Positions 9,434 through 17,869 of a DNA stretch of 64,000 bases are shown piece after piece. A program made the translations under genes and the position numbers. The stretch's first letter is position 1, and every line of letters begins with the position of its first letter. Location of the stretch: assembly GCA_964469215.1 (NCBI GenBank), contig CAYXYB010000002.1, forward strand, positions 1-64,000, read 5' to 3'. Below the pieces are notes generated by a model that saw nothing but the letters and a program-made list of their open reading frames with translations, was not told the origin of the DNA and made no database searches. The stretch comes from SKPS01 sp964469215. Lineage in GTDB: Bacteria > Bacteroidota > Bacteroidia > Bacteroidales > SKPS01.

Positions 9434-9943
9434 TCATGTATTTCCCACCATCACCTCAACCACCTCAAAGACTTTTTCTTCACGTGGCAATTTCAGAACA
9501 GCTTTGTCTCCGGCTTTTTTATTTATCAGGGCTTTTGCAAGGGGTGATATGAAAGATATTCTGCCATTTGCTGCATTAGCTTCATCCACCCCTACGATCT
9601 GTACTTCAAGCACTTCGTTGGTTGCTACTGCCCGGATTTTTACTGTTGTCCCAAACCTGACCTCCTTCAGGGTTTTACCCTGCGGCTCCATGATTCTGGC
9701 TGTATTTATCCGTTCGTCGAGCAGTTTCAGCCTTCCGTGGAGGTGGTTCACCGCTATACGCCGCTCCCTGTCATCTGAAATGTTCAGATGTTCCTTCTCA
9801 CTTATCAGGCTTTCTCTCTCGGCCAGCAAAGCATCCATACCATTACGGGTCACATAATTTGGTACGCCTGCAGGCAGATATGCCCTGGGTGGAACCATGG
9901 GAACATCCTCCTGGTCGTCTTCTTTTACAAATCCTCTGCTCAT
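9434..9943 (-). CDS. GreA/GreB-family transcription elongation factor (GreB-type)
   Basis: Rescues backtracked RNA polymerase by stimulating cleavage of the nascent transcript. The 169-residue protein opens with MSRGFVKEDDQED, a typical opening of GreB-type proteins, then has an N-terminal coiled coil (about 35-85) whose tip carries acidic residues (ISDDRER), and a C-terminal FKBP-like domain with the conserved ISFISPLAKALINKKAGD stretch. The start is the ATG at 9943; a TATCTTTG-type -7 box lies just upstream on the minus strand (9978-9985). It is a single-gene unit between the glucosaminidase remnant and the glycosyltransferase pair. Confidence 0.9.
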   Translation of the reverse strand: MSRGFVKEDDQEDVPMVPPRAYLPAGVPNYVTRNGMDALLAERESLISEKEHLNISDDRERRIAVNHLHGRLKLLDERINTARIMEPQGKTLKEVRFGTTVKIRAVATNEVLEVQIVGVDEANAANGRISFISPLAKALINKKAGDKAVLKLPREEKVFEVVEVMVGNT

Positions 9944-9977
9944 CTGTGTCAGTAATTGAATCTTATATCCCTGAGAA

Positions 9978-9985
9978 CAAAGATA
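9978..9985 (-). promoter_or_regulatory. Putative -7 box (TATCTTTG) for the greB-type gene
   Basis: Reads TATCTTTG on the minus strand, matching the Bacteroidota TAnnTTTG element, about 35 bp before the start codon at 9943. No clear TTTG -33 element was seen at the expected distance. Confidence 0.5.
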
Positions 9986-10134
9986 GTAAAAATAATGCTC
10001 ACATCAATCCATTGAAAATATATCAGTAAAAACACACTAACAAATAATATTGCATAGTAAATGCCTTCCAGAGTGATTGATCAGACAATACTCAGGGTAA
10101 GTATTTCTACTATTAATAAATAATAAAGAAAAAC

Positions 10135-11295
10135 TTAGCTAAGGAGGTGGTGCAGCCCTGCCACACCGGCAATTTTTTCTGTAAGGGTTGTCCATGAATA
10201 CTTCAGCTTTTCAATGGCAACAGCTTCAGACATTGCCTGCTCACGGTTGTTGTTGTAGAAATCCGCTATTGCATCAGCAACTTCAGTATGATCCGGGCTT
10301 ACCACATAACCTGCTATACCGTCAGGAACCATCTCAGGCAGGCCCCCGACATTGGTCACTATCATAGGTTTGTGGAAATGATACGCTATCTGTGTAACTC
10401 CACTTTGGGTGGCTGATTTGTAGGGCTGAACAACCAGATCCGCTGCATTGAAATAATATGCCACTTTATCATCGGGAATGAATTCCGAATGCATTATTAT
10501 ATCATCTTCAAGTTTCATCACTTCAATCATGTGGTGGTATTGAGTCGGATCGGAATAAAACTCCCCTGCTACAATTAGTTTCACATCCAACTCCCTGATC
10601 CTTTGGTCAGTCATTGCGCGCAGCAAAATATCCAGCCCCTTGTAATCTCTTATCAGGCCAAAAAACAGAATATATTTTGCATCGGGAACGAGCCCGAGAA
10701 CAGATCGTGCATCATCTTTCGGAGTTCGATCACCAAAATGGTCATACAGAGGGTGCATACACAATACCCTTGGCTTTTTCCGGTCGAAACCTGCAATATC
10801 TTCCAAAACAGATTCTGTCATAGCAACAAATCCGTCCACCTGTTGCACAAAATAACCGGACAGCAATCTGTCGCCGGGGCGCCGTTCATGTGGTATCATG
10901 TTATCAACCACAGATACAACCCTGGTTTTTCTCCTACGTTTCACCAGTTTGGCAATGGTGCCAAGACATGGAGCCATAAAAGGGAGCCAGTATTTGATCA
11001 CCAGAAGGTCAGGATTGAGCCTTCTGATTTCCTTTGCTGTCCTGAACCAGTTCAGAGGATTGATTGAATTAACCCTTGCCCTGATATCGAGCCCGTCAGG
11101 TTCAGGCATCTGCGAATACTGCGATTTACCTGGAAAAAGAAATGACGGGTACTGCAATCTGAAACCATAAAGAATAACCCTGTGACCTTGAGCTATATAC
11201 TCTCTTGCCAGTCGCTCATTGTAAGCAGCCAGCCCTCCCCGCAATGGCCAGGCAGTGCCCAGAATAACAATGGTTTTGCTATTCTCACTTTTCAT
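10135..11295 (-). CDS. Glycosyltransferase family 4-type (GT-B fold)
   Basis: A 386-residue GT-B glycosyltransferase, probably adding a sugar to a lipid-linked glycan or polysaccharide on the cytoplasmic face. The N-terminal Rossmann half has the acceptor-side loop WPLRGGLAAYNERLAREY; the C-terminal half begins with YILFFGLIRDYKGLDILL and carries the nucleotide-sugar region GVTQIAYHFHKPMIVTNVGGLPEMV, a GT4-type arrangement. Donor and acceptor cannot be told from sequence. The gene starts 11 bp inside the end of the upstream GT2 gene, so the two are translationally linked and likely act in one pathway. Confidence 0.85.
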   Translation of the reverse strand: MKSENSKTIVILGTAWPLRGGLAAYNERLAREYIAQGHRVILYGFRLQYPSFLFPGKSQYSQMPEPDGLDIRARVNSINPLNWFRTAKEIRRLNPDLLVIKYWLPFMAPCLGTIAKLVKRRRKTRVVSVVDNMIPHERRPGDRLLSGYFVQQVDGFVAMTESVLEDIAGFDRKKPRVLCMHPLYDHFGDRTPKDDARSVLGLVPDAKYILFFGLIRDYKGLDILLRAMTDQRIRELDVKLIVAGEFYSDPTQYHHMIEVMKLEDDIIMHSEFIPDDKVAYYFNAADLVVQPYKSATQSGVTQIAYHFHKPMIVTNVGGLPEMVPDGIAGYVVSPDHTEVADAIADFYNNNREQAMSEAVAIEKLKYSWTTLTEKIAGVAGLHHLLS

Positions 11296-12238
11296 TTATA
11301 TCGAATCCGGTTGTTTCTGAAATATTGTACTGATTTCTGTCAGGTGCGCTGCGTGATACCAATTCAGCAAGAAACCCTGTCATAAACAATTGTGTGCCAA
11401 TTACCATACACAGAAGTCCAAAGAAGAAAAGAGGCCTGTCAGTCATATTGAAAGCTTCATGGAAAAATTTTGCATAAGCCAGATATGCAGCAATAATAAA
11501 CCCGATAATAAAGATCACAGATCCCCAGATACCAAAAAGGTGCATCGGACGCTTTTTAAATTTACTCACAAAAGATATTGTCAGCAGATCAAGGGGGCCT
11601 CTGATGAACCTGCTCATACCGAATTTGGTTACTCCATACTGACGCTTCCGGTGTTGGACAACTTTTTCGCCTATATTTCCAAACCCGGCCCACTTTGCAA
11701 TAACAGGAATATACCGGTGCATTTCCCCGTAAACATCAATGTTTTGAACCACCACTCTGCGGTAGGCTTTCAGGCCGCAATTGAAATCGTGGAGTTTTAT
11801 TCCGGACATCTTTCTTGTTGCCCAGTTATAGAGCCTTGTGGGTATAGTTTTCGACAAAGGATCGTAACGCCTCTTTTTCCATCCGCTTACAAGGTCATAT
11901 CCATCATCGGTTATCATTCTGTAAAGTTCAGGTATTTCATCAGGACTGTCCTGAAGGTCAGCATCCATGGTTATAACGACATCTCCCTTAACATACTGAA
12001 AACCTGTGTGAAGAGCAGCACTTTTACCAAAGTTGCGCTGAAATCTTATCCCTCTAATGTTTGAATTGGCAGAACTGAGATTCATAATGACATTCCACGA
12101 CCTGTCGGTGCTTCCGTCATCAACCAGAATAATCTCATAACTGAAATTATGGTCTGTCATAACCCGTTCAATCCAACCGCAAAGCTCAGGAAGCGATTCC
12201 TCTTCATTTAACAATGGTATCACAAGACTAATATCCAT
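11285..12238 (-). CDS. Glycosyltransferase family 2, membrane-anchored (GtrB/DPM1-like)
   Basis: A 317-residue GT2 enzyme. The GT-A domain (1-220) shows SLVIPLLNEEESLPEL, the metal-binding VDDGSTD, and a MDADLQD box, which are hallmarks of dolichol-phosphate-mannose-synthase-like enzymes that move a sugar onto polyprenyl phosphate. Two C-terminal membrane helices follow (about 230-255 and 268-290), as in the GtrB subgroup. Together with the downstream GT-B enzyme it probably serves synthesis of a surface glycan; the product is not inferable. Start ATG at 12238; no TAnnTTTG box is obvious upstream. Confidence 0.88.
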   Translation of the reverse strand: MDISLVIPLLNEEESLPELCGWIERVMTDHNFSYEIILVDDGSTDRSWNVIMNLSSANSNIRGIRFQRNFGKSAALHTGFQYVKGDVVITMDADLQDSPDEIPELYRMITDDGYDLVSGWKKRRYDPLSKTIPTRLYNWATRKMSGIKLHDFNCGLKAYRRVVVQNIDVYGEMHRYIPVIAKWAGFGNIGEKVVQHRKRQYGVTKFGMSRFIRGPLDLLTISFVSKFKKRPMHLFGIWGSVIFIIGFIIAAYLAYAKFFHEAFNMTDRPLFFFGLLCMVIGTQLFMTGFLAELVSRSAPDRNQYNISETTGFDINEK

Positions 12239-12391
12239 AATCTTATTAATGTAATTTTCAAATGCATACCGGTTTGTTTCTCCGGATTCAGAATTCCCGA
12301 AGCATTAATGCCGGACAATTAATTATATGCAAACCTACAGGTTTTTTCATGAAAATCATATTTCAATTTGCATTTTTATTGAAAGAATTGA

Positions 12392-12399
12392 TATATTTG
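12392..12399 (+). promoter_or_regulatory. Promoter -7 box (TATATTTG) of the SRP RNA
   Basis: TATATTTG with a TTTG -33 element at 12367-12370, 21 bp apart, the layout of Bacteroidota housekeeping promoters. The predicted start (about 12404) coincides with the 5' end of the folded SRP RNA. Confidence 0.75.
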
Positions 12400-12403
12400 C
12401 AGG

Positions 12404-12502
12404 CGGGTAAGTCTTATACGACCAGCTCCTGTTGAACTCCCCCAGGTCCGGAAGGAAGCAAGGGTAGGCAGTCGTAGCGGTGCGATGTAAGTAGCTTGCC
12501 CG
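12404..12502 (+). ncRNA. ffs: Signal recognition particle RNA (bacterial small type)
   Basis: RNA scaffold of the signal recognition particle, which binds Ffh and targets nascent membrane proteins; the receptor FtsY is encoded 2.8 kb downstream in this window. The universally conserved apical part is visible as CAGGTCCGGAAGGAAGCA (about 12442-12460), including the GGAA tetraloop and the asymmetric internal loop. The ends pair (CGGG near 12404 with CCCG at 12499-12502, plus AAG/CTT), giving one long hairpin of about 99 nt. A run of six T follows at 12503 and should end transcription. Confidence 0.93.
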
Positions 12503-12508
12503 TTTTTT
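12503..12508 (+). terminator. T-run terminating the SRP RNA
   Basis: Six T residues directly after the closing stem of the SRP RNA, so the terminal stem of the RNA plus the T-run can act as an intrinsic terminator. Confidence 0.6.
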
Positions 12509-12519
12509 ATTTTATTATC

Positions 12520-13134
12520 ATGCTGATTAAGATATATCCCGAGAACCCGATACAACGCCAGATTGATGCTGCTGTTGAGATCATGGATCAGGGTGGTATA
12601 ATTATTTATCCAACTGATTCGGTTTATGCCTTAGGTTGCAGCATTATGAAACCCAAAGCTATTGAAAGGCTTGCAAGAATAAAAGGGGTAAAACCTGAAA
12701 AAGCCAGGTTTACATTTATTTTTAATGATCTCGCCGATCTGTCGATGTACACCAAACCTCTCAGTAATCCAATATTCAAACTTATACGCAGATATACACC
12801 AGGCCCTTTCACATTCATCATTGAAGCAAACAACAGGATACCACGGGTGGTCCTCAGCAACAGAAAAACCATCGGGATACGGATCCCGGATAACAACATA
12901 GCCCGTCTTCTGGTAAAAACCCTGGGGCATCCAATGATGTCAACCTCAGTACGCGATGATGATGATGTTCTGGAATACACAACCGATCCTGAACTGATTC
13001 ATGAGAAGTTTATTAATGATGTAGATCTGGTAATCGACGGTGGCTACGGTGATAATCGTCCTACAACAGTAATAGACTGCACTGACGATGATATCAAGCT
13101 GATAAGGCAGGGAAAAGGTATTGCTGAACTTTAA
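12520..13134 (+). CDS. Sua5/YciO/YrdC-family protein (L-threonylcarbamoyladenylate synthase-like)
   Basis: A 204-residue protein of the YrdC-fold family. True TsaC/Sua5 members make threonylcarbamoyl-AMP for the t6A modification of tRNAs; YciO relatives have a less certain role. Visible family motifs: GGIIIYPTDSVYALGC near the N-terminus, KARFTFIFNDLADLSMY, GPFTFIIEA, and TIGIRIPDN followed by MMSTSVR. The region after residue 150 is short, so there is no Sua5 C-terminal domain. I choose the ATG at 12520; a longer frame starting with TTG at 12496 would run back into the SRP RNA terminator. YciO versus TsaC cannot be settled by eye. Confidence 0.85.
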   Translation: MLIKIYPENPIQRQIDAAVEIMDQGGIIIYPTDSVYALGCSIMKPKAIERLARIKGVKPEKARFTFIFNDLADLSMYTKPLSNPIFKLIRRYTPGPFTFIIEANNRIPRVVLSNRKTIGIRIPDNNIARLLVKTLGHPMMSTSVRDDDDVLEYTTDPELIHEKFINDVDLVIDGGYGDNRPTTVIDCTDDDIKLIRQGKGIAEL

Positions 13135-13180
13135 CCAGTCCGGTTTGCTCTCTTTCTTATTTTTTTTAATTGAAAAGTGT

Positions 13181-13188
13181 TATGTTTG
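13181..13188 (+). promoter_or_regulatory. Putative -7 box (TATGTTTG) for the cupin gene
   Basis: TATGTTTG, 32 bp upstream of the ATG at 13220. It supports 13220 as the start: the longer open frame from 13121 would include this promoter. Confidence 0.5.
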
Positions 13189-13219
13189 TCGAATAAAGCA
13201 CCCCTGGACAATTTTTGTT

Positions 13220-13555
13220 ATGAAAACTCCAAAGGGAAATATTTTTTCGATTCTTCCGGGACAAGATGACCCTGAAAAGGAGAATTTTCAGGATCTGTTA
13301 GTGACTAAAAACCTGAGAATTGAGCAGATTGTTTCCACAGGTCATATTACTCCGGAAGGCAAATGGTACGATCAGGAGGAAAATGAATGGGTACTTCTTT
13401 TAACCGGGGAAGCAAAAATTCTATTTGACGATGGTGAAGAGATGAAACTGATTCCTGGTGATCATATCCTTATACCTGCAAGGTGCAGGCACAAGGTAAC
13501 ATACACCTCACACAAACCACCGGCTGTCTGGCTGACTGTTTTTTTCAGGAAATAA
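13220..13555 (+). CDS. Small cupin-domain protein
   Basis: A 111-residue single-domain cupin. It shows the two cupin motifs in relaxed form: an EWVLLLTGEAKILFDDG strand pair, then the LIPGDHILIPARCRHKV segment with the C-terminal metal-ligand His. Such small cupins bind a metal or small molecule, and some are isomerases or stress-related proteins; the ligand cannot be read here. The chosen start MKTPKGN follows a TAnnTTTG box. The gene ends 9 bp before the aminotransferase start, so the two are probably one transcript. Confidence 0.8.
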   Translation: MKTPKGNIFSILPGQDDPEKENFQDLLVTKNLRIEQIVSTGHITPEGKWYDQEENEWVLLLTGEAKILFDDGEEMKLIPGDHILIPARCRHKVTYTSHKPPAVWLTVFFRK

Positions 13556-13564
13556 CGGGAGATC

Positions 13565-14755
13565 ATGAACAAAAGAGAACTTTTCTTCAAATACCTGGCG
13601 CAAACATCTGATGCTCCGCTGGCTATTGAGATTGAGAAAGCTGAAGGGATTTATCTCTACACACCGGATGGCAAAAAGATCGTTGACCTGATCTCAGGTG
13701 TTTCTGTGAATAATGTCGGACACTGTAATCCTGCCGTTATTGAAGCTGTGAAACGGCAGCTTGAAAAATACATGCACCTGATGGTTTATGGGGATATAAT
13801 TCAATCACCCCAGGTATTGCTTGCTGAGAAACTCGCATCCCTCCTGCCCCACCCTCTGAAAAGCACTTACCTTGTGAATTCGGGCAGTGAGGCAAATGAG
13901 GGGGCTTTAAAACTTGCAAAGAAATACACGGGCCGTAGCGGAATTGTGAGTTTCACAAATTCCTATCATGGAAGCACCCACGGCTGTCTGAGTATTATCG
14001 GAAACGACTATTACAAATCGGGTTACGGGGATCTGCTGCCCGGAGTTACCAGGTTACCTTTCAATAACATGGAGGCACTTGATGCCATAACAAAAGATAC
14101 TGCTGTAGTGATCACTGAAGTTATCCAGGGTGAAGGGGGAATTGTCGCAGCGAATCCGGAATTCCTTGCAACTTTGAGGGAAAGATGCAATATCACAGGT
14201 TCAGTTCTTATCTTTGATGAGGTACAGACAGGGTTCGGGCGTACCGGAAAGATGTTCGCTTTTGAACATTACGGGATAATACCCGACGTGATCACCTTTG
14301 CCAAAGGGATGGGTGGCGGCATGCCAATAGGAGCTTTCACTGCCAGCCCTGAAATGATGTCGGTTTTTATGGATAACCCGGTACTTGGTCATATTACTAC
14401 CTTTGGTGGCCATCCGGTTTCAGCCGCAGCCGCCCTTGCTTCAATAAACCTGATTGATAAACCCGGATTTGCTGATGAAGTAATACAAAAAGGAAACAAG
14501 TTTGTTGAAGGGCTTCAAAATCATTCAGCCGTTGAGGATATAAGGCAACATGGACTCATGATTGCCGTGCAGTTAAAGGCAGAGATATGTATAAAGGAAT
14601 TTGTAAGAAAAGCTCTGGATCACGGAATCCTGACCGACTGGTTTCTTTTCTGCGACAATGCCTTTCGCATAGCTCCTCCCCTTACCATAACCGATTCAGA
14701 AACAGATGAGGCAATTGGTTTGATTAATTCATTGGTTGATGGGCTAAATTTTTAA
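13565..14755 (+). CDS. Class III PLP-dependent aminotransferase
   Basis: A 396-residue aminotransferase of the ornithine/acetylornithine/4-aminobutyrate type. Visible: the phosphate-binding NSGSEANEGALKLAKKYTGR, SYHGSTHG, the PLP-pyridine Asp region VLIFDEVQTGFGRTGK, and the Schiff-base lysine in TFAKGMGGGMPIGAF. The full fold-type I chain is present at the family's usual length. The substrate pair is not decided by sequence alone: it is not placed beside arginine or GABA genes. It follows the cupin gene by 9 bp and has its own GGGAG-like ribosome site (around 13558). Confidence 0.9.
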   Translation: MNKRELFFKYLAQTSDAPLAIEIEKAEGIYLYTPDGKKIVDLISGVSVNNVGHCNPAVIEAVKRQLEKYMHLMVYGDIIQSPQVLLAEKLASLLPHPLKSTYLVNSGSEANEGALKLAKKYTGRSGIVSFTNSYHGSTHGCLSIIGNDYYKSGYGDLLPGVTRLPFNNMEALDAITKDTAVVITEVIQGEGGIVAANPEFLATLRERCNITGSVLIFDEVQTGFGRTGKMFAFEHYGIIPDVITFAKGMGGGMPIGAFTASPEMMSVFMDNPVLGHITTFGGHPVSAAAALASINLIDKPGFADEVIQKGNKFVEGLQNHSAVEDIRQHGLMIAVQLKAEICIKEFVRKALDHGILTDWFLFCDNAFRIAPPLTITDSETDEAIGLINSLVDGLNF

Positions 14756-14764
14756 ATTATCAGG

Positions 14765-14795
14765 TTTGTTGATTGTAAAAATCTTTGTATTTTTG
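14765..14795 (+). promoter_or_regulatory. Promoter of the rpmG-DUF4295 unit
   Basis: TTTG at 14765-14768 and TATTTTTG at 14788-14795, separated by 19 bp, an excellent fit to the Bacteroidota -33/-7 consensus. It lies right after the aminotransferase stop and about 27 bp before the L33 start codon. Confidence 0.75.
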
Positions 14796-14821
14796 CACCC
14801 CTAAAAGAAGAGAGGTTTATT

Positions 14822-15010
14822 ATGGCCAAGAAACAGAAAGACGTAAGACACCAGATCATACTTGAATGTACCGAGCACAAGCAAAGCGGAATGCCAGGAA
14901 CTTCGAGGTACATTAGTATGAAGAACAAGAAAAACACTCCTGAGAGGCTTGAGTTGAAGAAGTATAATCCGATCCTTAAGAAAGTTACGGTTCACAGGGA
15001 AATTAAATAG
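14822..15010 (+). CDS. rpmG: 50S ribosomal protein L33
   Basis: A 62-residue large-subunit protein. MAKKQKDVRHQIILECTEH, then the conserved SRYISMKNKKNTPERLELKKY core, identify L33. Two of the four zinc-ligand cysteines of the C+ form are absent (only one Cys remains, in LECTEH), so it is the zinc-independent C- type. It is followed after 8 bp by the DUF4295 gene. In many Bacteroidota rpmB (L28) lies directly upstream of rpmG; here the aminotransferase is in that place. Confidence 0.95.
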   Translation: MAKKQKDVRHQIILECTEHKQSGMPGTSRYISMKNKKNTPERLELKKYNPILKKVTVHREIK

Positions 15011-15018
15011 TAATAATT

Positions 15019-15168
15019 ATGGCAAAGAAAGTAGTTGCAACCCTGCAGACCAAGGGTAGAAGTGTGGCAAAAGTTATCAGGATGGTTAAAGCTCCCGGCA
15101 GCAATACATATACCTTCAAGGAAAACATTCTTCCCGTTGAATCGGTTGAAGAGTTCCTTAAGAAATAA
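15019..15168 (+). CDS. DUF4295-family small basic protein
   Basis: A 49-residue protein, MAKKVVATLQTKGR... ending EEFLKK, found by direct translation. It is the short Bacteroidota-specific DUF4295 protein that usually follows rpmG and precedes ftsY. Its role is unknown; small size, basic N-terminus and the ribosomal neighbourhood suggest a ribosome-associated protein, which is inference. It ends 22 bp before an intrinsic terminator. Confidence 0.88.
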   Translation: MAKKVVATLQTKGRSVAKVIRMVKAPGSNTYTFKENILPVESVEEFLKK

Positions 15169-15190
15169 TATGACCGGAGTTCATCCTTTG

Positions 15191-15229
15191 AGATAACTTC
15201 TCCATTTGGGGGGAGTTATCTTTTTTTTC
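15191..15229 (+). terminator. Intrinsic terminator after the L33-DUF4295 unit
   Basis: GATAACT..CTCC pairs with GG(G)AGTTATC (15192-15220), followed by eight T at 15221-15228. A strong rho-independent terminator separating the ribosomal genes from ftsY. Confidence 0.85.
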
Positions 15230-15279
15230 TTTGGATGATAAAAAATCAACAGATAAATATTCATTAATTATCAGGTGTC

Positions 15280-16233
15280 ATGGGCATATTCAGGATTTTC
15301 TCGAAAGACGACCAGAGCAATCTCGACAAAGGTTTGTCCAGGACTAAAGAAACCATTTTCAGCAGGATATCCAGAGCACTGATAGGAAAGTCGAAAGTTG
15401 ACGAGGGTGTTCTTGATGAATTGGAGGAGATCCTGATATCTTCCGATGTCGGGGTTTCTACAACACTGAATATAATTAAAAGGATTGAAGAGAGGATTGC
15501 ACGTGACAAATATATGGGCACTTCGGAGCTTAACTCTGTTTTGCGGGATGAGATAATAAACCTTCTGCTGTTACATGGTTCTGAAGGAGGTGATGATTTT
15601 ACCCTTCCTAAAAATAAGAGGCCTTATGTGATAATGGTTGTAGGAGTGAACGGAGTTGGAAAAACCACAACCATCGGTAAACTTGCACATCAGTATAAAA
15701 ACTCCGGATATAATGTCCTATTGGGGGCTGCTGATACTTTCAGGGCTGCTGCGGTAGATCAGCTTACAATCTGGGCAGAACGGGCCGGTGTACCATTGAT
15801 CAAACAAAAGATGGGTTCAGACCCTGCTGCTGTTGCTTTTGACACTCTGCAGTCTGCTTGTGCCCAACAGGCTGACGTGGTGATAATTGACACTGCAGGA
15901 AGGCTTCACAATAAAGTGAATCTGATGAATGAACTCACAAAGATCAAAAATGTGATGCAGAAAGTAATTCCCGATGCACCTCATGAAGTGCTGCTCATAC
16001 TCGATGCATCAACCGGACAGAACGCAATTGAACAGGCACGCCAGTTCACCGCAGCTACAGAGGTTAATGCGTTGGCTCTGACTAAGCTTGACGGCACTGC
16101 AAAAGGGGGAGTAGTTATTGGTATTTCAGACCAGTTCAGGATTCCGGTAAAATATATCGGAATTGGTGAAAAAATTGGAGACCTGCAGATCTTCAACCGC
16201 CGTCGTTTCGTGGAATCCATTTTTGCAGGATAA
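15280..16233 (+). CDS. ftsY: Signal recognition particle receptor FtsY
   Basis: GTPase receptor that docks SRP-ribosome complexes at the membrane and hands them to SecYEG. The 317-residue protein has the N domain (about 1-100) and G domain: G1 loop GVNGVGKTTTIGKL, DTFRAAAVDQL, G3 DTAGRLHNK, G4 TKLDGTAKGG, and the closing GIGEKIGDLQIF. The acidic A domain of some FtsY proteins is missing, which is usual in this phylum. Its RNA partner is encoded at 12404-12502. The rimO gene follows after 7 bp. Confidence 0.96.
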   Translation: MGIFRIFSKDDQSNLDKGLSRTKETIFSRISRALIGKSKVDEGVLDELEEILISSDVGVSTTLNIIKRIEERIARDKYMGTSELNSVLRDEIINLLLLHGSEGGDDFTLPKNKRPYVIMVVGVNGVGKTTTIGKLAHQYKNSGYNVLLGAADTFRAAAVDQLTIWAERAGVPLIKQKMGSDPAAVAFDTLQSACAQQADVVIIDTAGRLHNKVNLMNELTKIKNVMQKVIPDAPHEVLLILDASTGQNAIEQARQFTAATEVNALALTKLDGTAKGGVVIGISDQFRIPVKYIGIGEKIGDLQIFNRRRFVESIFAG

Positions 16234-16240
16234 TACCGGC

Positions 16241-17536
16241 ATGTTAAATAACCGTTCCATCTCCATCATATCGCTAGGATGCTCAAAGAACCTGGTTGAC
16301 AGCGAACACCTCGCTTTGCAGCTAAGCGTTGGCGGATGGAATGTTTCCATTGACGATTCCCCTAACAGCACTGATGTTGCCATTGTCAACACCTGCGGTT
16401 TTATTGCAGATGCAAGTGAAGAGTCTGTTGATACCATCCTGGAACTTGTAGAGTTGAAGAAACGGGGTGATGTTGGCAGGATAATAGTTGTCGGCTGCCT
16501 GTCACAACGGTATATGAAAGACCTGATTGCCGGGTTGCCCGAAGTTGACCTTTTTTTTGGGGTTGATGAACTGCAAAACATACTTAAGAAGCTCAATACC
16601 CGGTTTTGCACCGACAGGAATCACGAGAGGCTTGTTTCCACTCCTTCTCACTATGCTTACCTTAAGATAAGTGAAGGGTGTAACAGAAAATGTACATTCT
16701 GCATCATTCCTTCAATCAGGGGAAGACATAAATCAACACCGGTTGACATGCTGGTCAGGGAGGCAGAATATCTCAGCAGCCGGGGTGTAAAAGAGCTGAT
16801 ACTTGTTGCTCAGGATCTATCATCCTATGGCAACGACTTAAAACAACCTGCCAGCCTGAAAGATCTTCTCACAAAGCTTGAAGCTGTTGCCGGAACAGAG
16901 TGGATACGTCTGCATTATGCATATCCTGCCGGATTTCCTCTTGATGTTCTTCCTCTTTTAGCCCGGTCAGATAAAATCCTCCCATATCTCGATATCCCGT
17001 TCCAGCATGCATCTGACCCCATTCTCAAGGCGATGAAGCGGGGGCATTCAGCAGCAGAAAGCCGCAGGCTGATAAAACGTATCCGGAAAGAGGTTCCTGG
17101 AATCGCTATCCGAACAACCCTTATTACAGGTTTCCCGGGTGAAACCGAAGAGGATTTTCGAGCACTTCTAAACTTCGTGAAGGAGATTGAATTTGACAGG
17201 CTCGGTGTCTTCAGATATTCTGAAGAGGAGGGAACAATGGCAGCCAGGTTAAATGACAACATCCCCGATGAGGTAAAAGAGGAACGTGCAGCTATCCTGA
17301 TGGATATTCAGGATGAGATCTCCTTGAACAAGAACTCATCCCTGATAGGTTCGGTAATGGAGGTTATTATCGATTCATCTGATGAAGAGAACGCTATCGG
17401 CAGGACATGGTTTGATTCACCGGAGGTGGACCAGGAGGTGATTGTAACGAATGGGGAACATCTGAAACCGGGTGAAATCATCAATATTATAATCCGTGAT
17501 GCGGCACCTCACGAACTAACCGGAGAGCCTGAATAA
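16241..17536 (+). CDS. rimO: Ribosomal protein S12 methylthiotransferase RimO
   Basis: Radical-SAM enzyme that adds a methylthio group to an aspartate of ribosomal protein S12. The 431-residue chain has the UPF0004 domain with cluster cysteines (SLGCSKNLVDSEH, NTCGF, GCLSQRY), the radical-SAM CNRKCTFC motif (about 148-155), and a C-terminal TRAM domain. I choose the ATG at 16241, 7 bp after the ftsY stop; the longer frame from a GTG at 16163 would overlap ftsY by 71 bp. The last 50 bp overlap, on the opposite strand, the 3' end of the zinc-finger protein gene. Confidence 0.95.
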   Translation: MLNNRSISIISLGCSKNLVDSEHLALQLSVGGWNVSIDDSPNSTDVAIVNTCGFIADASEESVDTILELVELKKRGDVGRIIVVGCLSQRYMKDLIAGLPEVDLFFGVDELQNILKKLNTRFCTDRNHERLVSTPSHYAYLKISEGCNRKCTFCIIPSIRGRHKSTPVDMLVREAEYLSSRGVKELILVAQDLSSYGNDLKQPASLKDLLTKLEAVAGTEWIRLHYAYPAGFPLDVLPLLARSDKILPYLDIPFQHASDPILKAMKRGHSAAESRRLIKRIRKEVPGIAIRTTLITGFPGETEEDFRALLNFVKEIEFDRLGVFRYSEEEGTMAARLNDNIPDEVKEERAAILMDIQDEISLNKNSSLIGSVMEVIIDSSDEENAIGRTWFDSPEVDQEVIVTNGEHLKPGEIINIIIRDAAPHELTGEPE

Positions 17537-17837
17537 AATTTAACGCCGTTTTACTGAAAACCTGAAACAGCAGTCTTATTTGCATCACTGCCCTTTTAAG
17601 CCAATCTCTTTTAATATTGCCGGAGTCCCTGACATATCTGTATTTGTCATCATCAAGAAATAGCCCTAAAAGGGGTACTAAATCACAGATTTCCATGACC
17701 TTTTTCCTGCAGTCTGTACAATTTTCAAGATGGTCGGTAAGACAGTCAACTGTCACATTCTTACCTGAATTACAGCCCATCAGGTACTCGGAATAAAGGG
17801 CCGTTTCGATTTGTGTAAGATGTTTTGAGTTTTCCAT
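17487..17837 (-). CDS. Small anti-sigma-like protein with HxxxCxxC zinc finger
   Basis: A 116-residue soluble protein. Residues 33-44 (TDHLENCTDCRK) hold the H-x3-C-x2-C pattern typical of zinc-finger anti-sigma domains, set in a short helical N-terminus; the rest is basic and of unknown fold, with no membrane helix. It lies 32 bp downstream of a sigma-region-2-like gene on the same strand, the usual order for a sigma/anti-sigma pair. Binding to that neighbour is inference. Its 3' end is antisense to the last 50 bp of rimO. A family relation to zf-HC2 is likely but the wider sequence is not recognised. Confidence 0.65.
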   Translation of the reverse strand: MENSKHLTQIETALYSEYLMGCNSGKNVTVDCLTDHLENCTDCRKKVMEICDLVPLLGLFLDDDKYRYVRDSGNIKRDWLKRAVMQIRLLFQVFSKTALNFIQALRLVREVPHHGL

Positions 17838-17869
17838 TTAGTGCATATTTTGCAGTTTGATCATTGAAT

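Noticed and set aside
11390..12064. Plus-strand 224-codon frame
   Set aside because: Antisense to the GT2 glycosyltransferase with intact motifs.
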